A stretch of 64,000 bases of DNA, taken from assembly GCA_016098155.1 (NCBI GenBank), contig JAAAJB010000018.1, positions 7,066-71,065 on the forward strand. Reading direction: 5' to 3'. How positions within the stretch are numbered: the stretch's first letter is position 1; each line of letters starts with the position of its first letter. Positions 31,845 through 42,817 of this stretch are shown one piece after another. The notes beneath the pieces were generated by a model that was not told where the DNA came from, ran no database searches, and worked only from the letters and a program-made list of their open reading frames with translations. The DNA is from Actinomortierella ambigua. Lineage: Eukaryota > Mortierellomycota > Mortierellomycetes > Mortierellales > Mortierellaceae. The position numbers and the translations under genes were made by a program.

Positions 31845-33793
31845 CTACTGTTTGATGATCCATCCGAGATGAGTCTTGAACTCTTCAATGGCATTTGCAA
31901 ATCGACCTCCGGACCGCATGTTGTGATCTTGCAGGCTATTCAATAAGAATGGTATGGGGAGTTGTGCGGAGATAAATAGCAAGGAAGGGTGAGTAACTAC
32001 ATTCTGTCCAGAAACAGCAAGCGAAGAACATGTGAAAAGACAGAAAGATATAAAAAAAAATAGGAGTCGACATACTTTTTGGCCCATTCCTGAACAGTCA
32101 ATTGTGCATAGACCTTGCCCTCGCCCAACTTGCTGCTGGCTTCCCGAGTGGCCTTGATCCAAAACTCTTCCAGTTTCCTGTAGAGCTCTGTCTTAGCTTC
32201 GTTATTTGCGGTGGTGTCCCAGTCAGGTAATCGATGACAGAATTCAGTGGCCGTGTTCAGGAAAGCAAACGAGGTAGTTGGAAACTCTGAAGGTGAGGTG
32301 AAGTGGTTGGTATAGTCCACAAGAGTATCCTATTGATCCACAAGAAGCGAGGGAGCGATTAGTGGTGATTAGGTATGATTAGTCTTTTTAAGATCACCCC
32401 CTAACCCAAAAAAAAAAAATCCGAGGTTTGCGCGTCCCCCCCTTCTCGATTCAATTGCGTGTCTCCCCTCGCCGTCTACGCACACACAAGACATACAGAC
32501 AGACATTACACACATACCACATATTCTTCAAGAACGGGCTTGACGCGGTTAAAGGCATAGTCATCGCGGCTAGGACCCCAGCGGGTGTATGGGAATGCGT
32601 TCTGGAGCTTTTGCTCCATGGATCGCAGGAGGCTCTCGACGGTGGCGACCGTTGGACGGGGCGCCAGATCAGCAATCTCCTCTGCCAGTGAAGGGTGGCT
32701 CTCAACAAGCGTGTTGATCAGGTTGACGAGCTGAGGCATCGACATGGTTGCTGTTTTGCGGGATGTTGATGTGGTTATTGGCATCAGTCCGAGATTGGGA
32801 TGGGAGCATATCAAAATATCAGAGACAAAAAAAAAAAAAAAAGAGTATTCGTCAGCAAGACATTGACAAAAGGTTGTGCGTGTGCGTGTGCACTATGAGA
32901 GAGGTGAGCAGAGAGATGGCCTGTGTTGAGCACCACGCTAGTGTGTGTCTTGTTCACTTTTTATGGTGACACTGCCAAGGCTACAGTCAACTCCCACCCT
33001 CCTCCCTTCCCCTCGCATGAGAACCATGAAAACTGATTTTATATTGGTCATTGCCTCATGGAATGGTGTGGCGTTAAAGGGAGAATGAGTGCTTAAATAA
33101 GCATTGGTTGGCAGCTGTGCCAACAGGACTGGGGCTGGATAGGACTGTTGGGTGGTTGCTGTGTGTGTGTCAGTCTGCCAGTCTGTCTCCTTTGGGAGTC
33201 GGTCCAATAGTCCATGACAAAGGTACACAACGAATATCCCTGCAAAGGTGGGGTCAAGAGAGGGGGAGGGGGGGCGAAAGGGGAGTGGTACATGTGCATT
33301 CAGACAGTGAGGGTCCTCTTCCTGTTGTGGTGGAGTGTTGCGTGTATGTTTGATAAAAAGGCTCATCGTGCACATACACAAACACACATGGACTAGAACG
33401 AATCCTCGTCCACCACCTTTTTTTTTTCTTACACTCTCCCCCTCCTTCTCTTCTCTTTCACCCTTGTTCTAGTTGCATACAAAAAAAAGCATGTTGTTGT
33501 TGTGTGTGTACATATTCCATACCGATTAGTTTGGAGACAGCTCGCTTCTTGGAGACCATTTCCGCGGTGGTACGGACTCGCTTCACCTGAGCCTGGCCAT
33601 TGCTCTCGCTACTATGGCTGCCAGAGGGCGAGGGCGGGCCGGACGAAGGCATGGGGCTATCATGGTCGACGCTCTGCTTACGCTTAAGCGAAGCTGTTGT
33701 TGTTGTCGTCGTTGTCGTAGTCAGCCACCATGCCATTCCCATACAGAGCAGACCGTTCGAGAGAGGGAGGCCGCAGGGTGAAGGAGAGAGAGA

Positions 33794-33829
<36 letters not shown>

Positions 33830-34175
33830 TGTAATAGAGTGTGTGTATGTGTATGAAGAGACGAGATTGAGAGTGTACGAAAGAAGAAGTGGTTAGCTGT
33901 CATCGTGGACAATGTGCCATTGTTGCAAAGGGATCACCCCATTCCAAAAACAGAAAACACCACAGCACCATTCATGGACAAAGCATGAAAAAGCAAACGC
34001 CCGAGTAGAAAGGAAGAAGTGAGAGAGGGGAAAACATACATCGAGGAGCCTCCATATTCGGCCGCTGCAGAGGCAGGCGAAGGTGGGCAAAACTGTTTCC
34101 GGAAAACTGATGCGGATGCTGGAATGTCTGAGAAGGAGACTGGGGAATGGCAAAACAAGGACTGTTCGAGCCCAT
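31845..34175 (-). CDS. STS1: tethering factor for nuclear proteasome (Cut8/STS1 family)
   Basis: Five exons fit: 34175-34040, 33693-33523, 32750-32518, 32329-32076 and 31935-31845, all in phase, for 294 residues. The core is the Cut8/STS1 signature: LIATMSMPQLVNLINTLVESHP, IADLAPRPTVATVESLLRSME, KLQNAFPYTRWG, DDYAFNRVKPVLEEYVDTLVDYTNHF, FLNTATEFCHRLPDW and a C-terminal HNMRSGGRFANAIEEF. The 100 residues before it carry basic clusters (SLKRKQS, VKRVR, SKKRAVSKL) typical of nuclear localisation. The protein binds proteasomes and tethers them at the nuclear envelope for nuclear protein turnover. Exons 1 and 2 were found by phase and basic-motif logic, so they are less certain than 3-5. An in-frame ATG at 33742 inside intron 1 would give an alternative N-terminus MGMAWWLTTTT. 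That intron is otherwise full of GA simple sequence. Confidence 0.87.
33780..33828. repeat. GA microsatellite in STS1 intron 1
   Basis: Long GAGAGA run, with another at about 34215-34252 just upstream of the gene; coding-strand pyrimidine tracts. Confidence 0.85.
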
Positions 34176-34859
34176 GACGACGAGAGGTAGTGTGTAGCTG
34201 TGGGGAGGGAGGAAAGAAGGAGAGAGAAGAAGGAGAGAGAGAGAGAGAGAGTGGAGAGCTAGGTGGCGAGAGAGAGAGCGAGAGAGAAAAGAGCGAGAGA
34301 GGCAAAGGGGAGGGGGGGTAGAGGTGTTTTAGCGCCTCCGTACACGAGGCTGCGGTAGAAGTGGAGGAGTGGGAGTTGTTCTGGTGGTTGTGTTGGCGAG
34401 AGAGAGTGAGAGAGACAAGAGAGAAAGAGAATGTGTGTGTAGAGTAGAGATAATAAGAGAGACAAAGAAAGGAAGGGACGTGTACAGAAGATGAAGTGAC
34501 AAATGGAGAAAAAAAAGTGAACAGGTGAGAGGGAATGAGAATGGGCGTGTGTGTATATATGTTCAATGGGGGCAAAGAAAGAAGAAAAAGAAGAAAGCAA
34601 GAAGAGAGAGAGACATCATGGAGTGGGACTGTCTGTCTGTTGGGAACCAGCAGGGATCGTATGGGCTGCATTGTCCAAGAGTGAAAAGAAATAAAATATT
34701 TTCATTTGCACAATTGCTCCCCCTCTCTGATTGTGAGTGATTACTGTACGCTGATTACCCTGTGTGACACGCGGAGAAACTCGTCATGCAGAAGACGCGT
34801 CTCTCCTCTTGGTTCATAACAACAACTGCATCTTCATGGTTCGTTGCTCGTACCACGTC

Positions 34860-34899
<40 letters not shown>

Positions 34900-34904
34900 T
34901 CACG

Positions 34905-34937
<33 letters not shown>

Positions 34938-35478
34938 GCTTTCATTCTCTTTCCGTAGAACAACCTTTCTGTAGCTCTCTTCCCCCCCCCTTCCGTCTTC
35001 AATCTCCGTTTAATGGATGTGGCCAAAACTAGAATATCGAACATTGTTCAATATAGCCCGCCTGTTGGTTTTGCCCATACGTTTGTGCAGACAAAGCTCT
35101 TGGACTCTAAATGTCGTGGAATGGCCCAATCCTTCTAATATCCTCTCATGTTCCCATAACTCGTGTGCACTCTGCATTTCCTAATGTGTACCGTGCCTCT
35201 CCTTTCTCCTCGTCTATGGGATCGCTCTACCCTATAAGAACTGCGTTCTACTCATTCCTCCCGCGAGAATCTCTTTCTTCCTTCCCTTCTGCCTTCCTCC
35301 TTCCCATTGGACTTTTTTTTTTTTTTTAATCTCTCCCTCTTTCTGCCTTCCCCCGCCCCCTTCTACTTTCTCTCTTCACAACCTTCACTCATAAACCCCC
35401 CTCCTTATTTTTCTCCCTTCCTCTCTTTTTTTTTTCAGTGGCAAGACGTACAAGGCAGAGAGCACCCCTTAGACAAGC
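34176..35478. other. divergent promoter region of STS1 and CotH genes
   Basis: There is no supported gene. GA tracts (34190-34310, 34380-34450), a CT array at 34859-34924 and a 15-nt poly(T) near 35314-35328 dominate. A TTTTTTTTTTCAG at 35429-35438 looks like a splice acceptor of a 5' untranslated intron of the CotH gene, 40 nt before its ATG. Confidence 0.5.
34859..34924. repeat. CT microsatellite
   Basis: Nearly uninterrupted TCTC/CTGTCT repeat of about 65 nt in the STS1-CotH spacer. Confidence 0.85.
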
Positions 35479-37800
35479 ATGGTTCATCTCCTTCTCGGTT
35501 TGGCAGCGTGTGCCACCGTTGTCTTGGCTGACGGTATGTGCGTGTGTGTGCATGCCCTATCTCATGCATGAGCACAGCTTACCACGTGGTCTACCGAAGA
35601 AGCATATAAGCTCATGCACTCATGAAAGAAATCGTGCCCAACCCCCCCCCCACACACACACACATAAATACACAAAACCACTGTCACAGTCTCCTTCAAT
35701 GTGATCGGTCAGCGAGAGCCCAATGTAGCTTCATACGGCGTCATGGTCAACAACGTTCTACACAAGCTTACCACAAACAAGGACAACTACCCATTGTGGT
35801 CGGGCAACGTCACCGGTATCAATGCCCCTGTAACGTATAAATACGTGAAGCTTGACAAGACTGGCAAGGCCGTCGCCCAAGATGTAGCTGAGCATAAGCT
35901 GCCAAAGGGAGCCACCCGGACCCCCAACGATTTTTTCGGTCGAAAGAACACCATGTACCACGTACCCGACCTTCCTCAAGTCTATGAGAATCCCCTTGAG
36001 CAAAACTCACCCTTCTTCCGTGATGGCTACATTGGAAGCATCTACGTTCAAGGCAACGCTGCTGACTGGAAGAAGCTGAACGTCGCCGGTGCAGAATCGT
36101 TCCCAGATGCAATCAAGGTTCGCGTGCAATACATTGGGTAAGTTTAAAAGAAAGTAGCCAAGGTTGATTCTCGCTTGAGGAGAAGCGAGAGATGTAGAGA
36201 TGAGAGTAGACCTCGTCTACGTGTATGAATAACCAACGTACCACCAGCTGGCATGCTTACACCAATATGTCCCTCTCTTGCTCCTCCTCTCATTCTCCCA
36301 CTCCCACTCCTACTCCCATCGCTCACGGACTTTATTGATCCTGGACAATATAGCGCGAATGAGAACGTGGCGGTCGATAACGTGGCCATGAAACTCTCGG
36401 GTGCGTCGGCCCGTGAGTACTCCAAACTGGCGTACCAATTCAAATTCCCAAAGAACACTCCCCTGTTGGACCTGTCGACGCTCAAGCTGCGAAATGCCGA
36501 GACAGACCCGACCTTTGTCCGCGAAAAGTTGTTTGTCGACGTCCTTAACAAGATTGGCGTGCCCGCCCAGCAAGCGAGCTACATCCGTCTGTTCTTCAAC
36601 GGCAAACCTGTTGGCCTGTTTTTGGCTCTAGAAGAGATGAAGAAGCACTGGGTCCGCAAGGTACTACACCCAGACGTACCCAACGTCCAGATCGGCTCGC
36701 TCTGGAAGATGAACTTTAACGGCAACCCAAAGGACGATGGCGGTGGTGCGGGCAACCTCGAATGGTTAGGTCCGACGGCCAAGAGCTACATCGTCGGTGA
36801 AGTTTACAAGCCCATCGTCCTAAGCGCAAAAATGCCCAAGAACAACATAATGCTGGACCTCATCAAGCTCATGAAGGATATCAAGGACTACAATCCCAAG
36901 GCAACCAAGGATCCTATTGCTTTTTGGGAGCAGCGCATGAACCTCGACTACTTCCTGAAGAGCATGGCCATGGAACACTTGACCGGTGCCTGGGACGGCT
37001 ACTGGCAATCCGGCTCCAACTACCAGCTCTACCACGATCCGATTACCGACAAGTGGATATGGCTCCCCACCGATTTTGACGACACCTTTGGCACATCCTT
37101 CGAGGGCGATATCGAGACTTACCGGAAAACCCCCAAGGTCAACGAATATGGTTTTTCGTCGCCGCTGGCCGAAAAGTTGCTTTTTCAGACGCCGCAAATC
37201 AACGCCCGTTTCGAGGAATTTCTCAAGACCATCGTGAACGTCATCTTCAAGCCCCAGGCCTTGAGCCCCCGCATTGATGCCTACGTCCGAATGATCGCGG
37301 AGGATGTGGCCTGGGATCGCAAGCTGCCGCGCGTGGCCAAAGGCAAGTCAAATAAATTTACCGTCCAAGATCTCCACAAGGGTCTTGTCAAGGGAATAGA
37401 GAGCGAGTACGGCCTCAAAAGCTGGATTAAGGCACGCTCGGAAGAGGTCCAGAAGACACTCAAGTTCAAGGCTCCAGCAACAGTCGCCAACCGTATCCAA
37501 GCCCACGATATGCATCCCAAGCTCCTGTCCGTATACGGCATCCAACCTCCCGCTCCCGCCCCCGCCCCCAAGGATGCCAAGTCGCCAGCTGCTGCCGCTG
37601 CTGCTCCTGCACCTGCCGCTGCTCCTGCCCCTGCCGCCGCCAAGAAGCCCGATGTCGCCGCCGAGAACACCGGCGGCGAGAACACAAAGAAACCAGTCGA
37701 GCAGCCTGCAAGTGACAGTGTCGCAAGCTCAGCCAATATGGTTCACGGCCAGTGGGCTGCTCTAAGCGCCTTGGTCGCCATGGTTGTCCTTGCCGCTTAG
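35479..37800 (+). CDS. CotH-family GPI-anchored surface protein (kinase-like fold)
   Basis: Exons 35479-35533, 35690-36137 and 36354-37800 join in phase to give 649 residues. A signal peptide (MVHLLLGLAACATVVLA) ends at the first intron. The extracellular region matches the CotH (spore-coat protein H) family: VSFNVIGQ, VKLSG-type strand (NVAMKLSG), ALEEMKKHW, YFLKSMAMEHLTGAWDGYW, SNYQLYHDP and the metal-binding motif WLPTDFDDTFG. CotH proteins are secreted atypical protein kinases in bacteria, and in Mucoromycota they are surface proteins of spores and hyphae, some of which bind host receptors. No such role is claimed here. The C-terminus is an Ala/Pro-rich stalk followed by a hydrophobic tail (ALSALVAMVVLAA), a GPI-anchor signal. 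Family length (about 600) is normal. Exon 3 is long and contains the whole kinase-like core. It is divergent from STS1. Confidence 0.9.
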
Positions 37801-38857
37801 CTTGAAGTGGTCCAACTTCCTCCTCATGATATTCAATATCCTCCACCTCGCATCTCGGTCCTGTCTTTTCAAAAGAAGTGTAGGAGGCAGAGTCCGGCAA
37901 GACTGTATTGTAGTCCTTAACCAACAAACGAAATTAAAAAAAAATGACAATAGCAATCTGACCACCACGTACTGTAATGGTAGGCTGTGGACAAAATACT
38001 TGGGTTAGTATGGGCCATTCCGGATTCCAATCCTATACCCAAGGGTTAGCACTTGGGGGGCTAACGTCTATCCAGCCCAAATGGCAATGGATATATACAA
38101 ACGAGAGAATAACGGATAAGCCCAGGGTCAACGTTTCTTTCCTACTTTCCGCCCCTTTTTACTGCTTTTGTCGCCACACCGTTTATATTTTATTTTACTT
38201 GGGTATGCTTTTTTTTTTTTTTTTTTCATGTCCGTCATCCTGTCCCCAATACCACTGTCTAGCCTTTTGCACCTCAGGCTTTTAACTCTTAATACCCTAA
38301 TATTCTGTCGTCAACATCCACCATGCTTCAGTTTGCAATCCAAACATATGGCAGCACGTCGATAGGTAGGGCAACTCCCTCAGCATCATGGATGAGTGAG
38401 AGTTCACTCTGTGTCCACAGCGCGTGACCTGTCCACTCCTCGCTCTCCGCTCCGCCTCGTGGCGAGCACCCCATCCAGGTCTAATTTGTGTGTTTTTTGT
38501 CTCTGGGCCTATTTGTTCAATGTGTGTGACATTTTCGTGGCACCCCTTCCAATTTGCACTGTCAACAACAAAATGGCCCATTCGGCCCGTCCTTTTTAGC
38601 ACCTTCCTTCACCCCAACTTCTCATTGCCGTGCCCCTCTCTGCCCTCTCTGTCTTCTCTGCCCTCTTCCATTCGACCCACTCTACTTACTTTTTTGCGTA
38701 CCCGTACTTTTTTTGGGGGGGTTTCTCTGCAGACAAAAAGGCCGAAGAGACCAACATCTCGCCCATCCAAGTCGCTTTGAGAACCTCTGTAATCACAGCC
38801 GACGACGATCAGGGCATCTTTCACCTGCCATACTCAAAGACCAGGGACAAAACTACA
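37801..38857. other. intergenic region upstream of the VTC1-like gene
   Basis: No separate gene is supported. It has a 17-nt poly(T) near 38210-38227. From about 38733, after CTCTGCAG, an open frame runs in phase into the VTC1-like CDS, probably part of its leader or an alternative longer N-terminus. Confidence 0.45.
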
Positions 38858-41800
38858 ATGGCGACGGCCATTACTACCATCGGCAGCAGTGATACAGCTC
38901 CTAAAGGCCACACTGCTAAAACGGCAGTAGTTAGAGTGGACAACCGCACCATTCGGCCTCCTCCACCAGCACCACACTCCCACTCACTCTCAACGGCCAT
39001 GACTACAGAGAAGGAAAAGGAAAGGACAGTTGCTTCGGGGCCCCCCGTGCGCGGGTCTTCCACCACTCTCCAGAGGCACCAGAATGGCTCTGACATTTTG
39101 ATCGACATGCCACCGTCCTCGGCGTTGTCCTGTCCCAGGGTACGCTCCACCTCGTTCACCTCCTTGCCCACGACTATATCCTCCTCCAATCATCGCAGTA
39201 ACAACTCGCTGCAGCCATATGTCAAGCCGCCGCCAGCAACAAAGGCACATGGAAAGGCCGTCTCCTCCACAAACGACGGAGGGCCGCCCTTTGCAATGGC
39301 AATGCAACAGTCAACGCCATCATCCCGCATGCCTAATTACCCTCTTCCTCCGCCACAGCGGCCGAGTTCCCCAAGTGCTCTTCCTCTATGTCCACCCTCT
39401 GCCTATGGGCACAGTAGTGTCTCGAGCGGGAAAGGCAATAATAGCAACCAGAATAACAGTAGCGCTAGCATTTCGATCCAGTCCTCGACATCCTCGCTCG
39501 CCTCAATACCGCCTTCAATTCTATCGGCTTCTTCTGGGATCCTCGCCTCCCTCCCAACGATGCCTCATGCAGGGCCCTCGTCTTCTTTGCTCCCTACCAG
39601 TCACCTCAACGCCCATCGACACCCGCACTCCCATGCGCTATCACGCCCACAATCACTTTTGCCCCTGACCCACAGCGGCCACCCTCCCGTTGGCAACACC
39701 GCCAACACCAGCACCAGCACCAGCACCAGCACCAGCACCACCAACATGACTACCACCGCCACCACTACTACTACCACTCACTCTTTACCCTCGACGTCCT
39801 CTAATAGCCCGTTAAACGTCGTTCCACTCTCACTTCAAAAGCTTCGGTCAAAGCTCACCCTGGCAGATACCCAGTGGCGGACGCCGCGTGTCCGACGTGC
39901 GACCATCGATAGTCCAACGCCGCTTCAGGGCATTGTCGTCGAGTCTCTCAAAACACCTCAGGCAGTCGAGGATGATTTCTCCACGTCGTCCCTTCCACTC
40001 CAGCAACAATATCAACAGCCATCGCAATTACAATTACAACTGCAACCGCCATCACAACAACAACCACAACTACAACTACAACCACAACCACAACCACCAC
40101 CACCACCACTACCAAAACAACAGTCTAGATTCGAATGGCCGTTGGATCATCCTAGCAGTTTAGCTCGATTCTCTGCCTCTGAAGCCCCAAGCGAAGGGGT
40201 GACAGCAATGGGTATCAGAGGGGTTGAACCTGGTCATCTAACGACTATTCCTTCCTCTTTTGTCTTGGCGGCATTACCAGCAATACCGTCATCGTCTTTG
40301 CTGCCATCAAAAGGTGGTGGTGGTGGTGACGGCCCCGTTGAAGCGACTGCCAGAACGGGAGGTGGCGACATCGGCAGAGGAGCACCGATTGCAGAGTCAT
40401 TTATGGGATCATCCGCTGCTGGACGGCAAAGAGCATTGTCGACCGGCGCGATCCCGTCCCCAAAGATCGGATCGACAGATATCGAGCAATGGACCGAAGC
40501 TTTCTTACCTCTGGATATTCACGTGCCGACGATAGCAACTCCTCCCAGTGCCCGAGCTGCTCCTACTTGTTCGACTTTGATGATGCCTCCTATTAGGATG
40601 ACATCGGGCGATGGTAATATTAGTGGTGGTGCTGGTGCTGGTGCTGGTGCTGGTGCTGGCAGTGGTGGCAGTGGTAGAGGCCCACCGCTTGGACGTGGAG
40701 CTGGAAAGAAGATTGGTCCTGAAGCTATGAGAGTCACACAAGCTGCCACAGCATCACGGTTGCCGCGGCTATTGCCACCACCCACAACCGTTGCTACTAC
40801 GACAAAATTAGCACCGAAGTCCATCTCTTGCCAGATCGGCATTGATTTGGAGGCTCAGAACGAGAAGAAAGCACATGCCAACGATAACCGCCGCTATTAC
40901 CACCACCACCATCCCCAGGAAGATGACCACGACTTGGACGATTCAGACATGTATACCGATATCGATACCGATGCCGATGGCCCCTCGAACAGCGGGCGAA
41001 AGGCAGCTCAACGTGCAAGAGTGACGGGTCCTCGTTCAAGGAACAGATCCATACGAAACCCTGTCACCTCCGATTCTGGATATGCTGGCGCCAGTCATTC
41101 CGCACACGTTTCCTCTTCTTCTTCTTCCTCCTCCTCCTCTGCTGCTGCTGCTGCTGCCGCTGCTGCTGCCCCTCCTTCCTCCGTCCTTGTAGAGGTCCCA
41201 CCATCACCATCACCATCATCATCACCACTACCATTACCAGGTGCAGACACACTCCAATCCGACCATAACAACAACAAACCATCCTCATCCCCTTCCACAT
41301 TCGGCTCCAGACTCGCGCAGAACCTCTCCGCCATCTGGGCGCAATCCTCCACGGCCTTCCACTCTCCCCAGCAACAACAGCAGCAGCAACATCAACAACC
41401 GCATCGTCCCCATCGTCGTTGCAGTGTCCACCGTGAGCCATCCATCACGTCCTCGTTGTCTTCCGGACGGTCCACAAGGCAGGCAGGAGCAGGAAGAGGA
41501 GGAGGAGGAGGAGGAGGAACGAGAAAGCCACGATCAGGGGCAGGGGTCCGTGACAGCACCGATGGTGACCACTACGAGGACAGCCACGATCAGACCTGTA
41601 CTCAACAACAAACCTCGATGGCCCGGCCCATGCCGGCCTTCTTCTTTGGTACGGCACGCAACGGCGCTAGCGCTGGCGCTGGCGTTGGCGTTGGCGCTGG
41701 CGTTGGTGGTGGTAGTGGTGATGGTGATGGTGAAGGTGGTGGTGATGGTGGTGGTGGTAGCCACGACGCCCGACATCTCTCGTCTTTCTGGCGCAACAAC

Positions 41801-42428
41801 ATTTTCAAGAACCGCGGTGGCGGCGCCGGAGGGGGAGGAGGAGGAGGAGCAGCAGCAGCAGCAGCAACAGCTACATACGGAGGGCTGAAATACCAAACCC
41901 GTCAACAGCTCAAAAAGTTTGACGAAAAGGCCCTGTTCTCCAACGAGCGTACCTATCTCCACTGGATCAAGTTTGGCATGCTCCTGGGGTCCATGGCCCT
42001 GACCTTGCTCAGCTTTGGCGACCACAAGAGTGTCGGCTTCCCCGTCGGCATGTTCCTCGTCCTGGTGGCCATGGCCACCCTCGCCTACGCGACCGCCATG
42101 TTCCATTGCCGCGATCAATGGATGCGCCTCCGCCGCACCGATCGTCTGTATTATGACCGTGTGGGTCCCTCGCTCTTGTTTGCGGCGCTGTTTCTCGCTT
42201 ATGCTACCAATGTGATTTGTAAGTGAGGGGGGGAATAGGGGGGTTTTGTAGTGTGTGTGTGTCTACTCGGGTTGGATGTAAACGTCGAGGACATGAAATT
42301 CTAACTTGTAGCTCTGAAATGTCCCCCCCCCCTCCCTTTTAGTAACCGTGAACCGGATTACCGAGATGATGGATGACGACCGACACACATTCCTTGGAAA
42401 CACGCCGCGTGACCCAGTGGATATCTGA
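38858..42428 (+). CDS. VTC1-like DUF202 membrane protein with about 1000-residue disordered N-terminus
   Basis: Exons 38858-42218 and 42343-42428 (GTAAGT...TTTTAG) give 1148 residues. The terminal exon adds NVI-L-TVNRITEMMDDDRH..., so the stop in the long frame (NVICK) is an artefact of intron read-through. Residues about 1015-1122 are the VTC1-type DUF202 domain: ALFSNERTYLHWIKFGMLLG, LTLLSFGDH, VGMFLVLVAMATLAYATAMF, RRTDRLYYDRVGPSLLFAAL. It forms three transmembrane helices. Yeast Vtc1 (129 residues) is a subunit of the vacuolar polyphosphate-synthesising VTC complex, so a vacuolar or membrane location is inferred. The preceding thousand residues are disordered and built of homopolymers (Gln, His, Ser, Ala, Gly runs; GAGAGAGAGSGG; DDHDLDDSDMYTDIDTD). 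No SPX or catalytic VTC domain is seen. The start at 38858 was chosen as the first ATG after the leader tract. Confidence 0.85.
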
Positions 42429-42817
42429 TCGACAACAGAAAAAAAAAATCGTGCCATGATTCACACCACATTACACCCACCCTTGTCCAGCCATGCGAAT
42501 TGTTATTACACAAATGAAAAGTAAGGGGAGTTTGAACCAAGCATGGATGAGTTTGGGATAGAAAAATATTCCTTTTTTGTTTTTTGATTCTCTTTTTTTT
42601 TTGGACGAAATAATAAAGTATTTACAATGGACAAGACAAAAAGCTGGTGTACAAGTACAGAAAGGGGGAGGAGAGAAAGTAATGAACGGAGCTATAGTGG
42701 TATGTTGTATATATGTATGTGTGGGGATATAGGGTGATTTCAAGACTAGAGTGTGTGAGAGATTGTGTGTGAGAGATTGTGTATGCAGATTGTGTGTGAG
42801 TTCTGTTTCAAGCATAT
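42429..42817. other. convergent 3' region
   Basis: Spacer between the VTC1-like gene and the 1588-residue gene, with AATAAA at 42610-42615 (likely polyadenylation signal for the plus gene) and GTGT repeats. No gene is seen. Confidence 0.55.

Noticed and set aside
42219..42226. VTC1-like protein ending NVICK
   Set aside because: These codons are a GTAAGT splice donor; the next exon continues with LTVNRITEMM and a proper stop.
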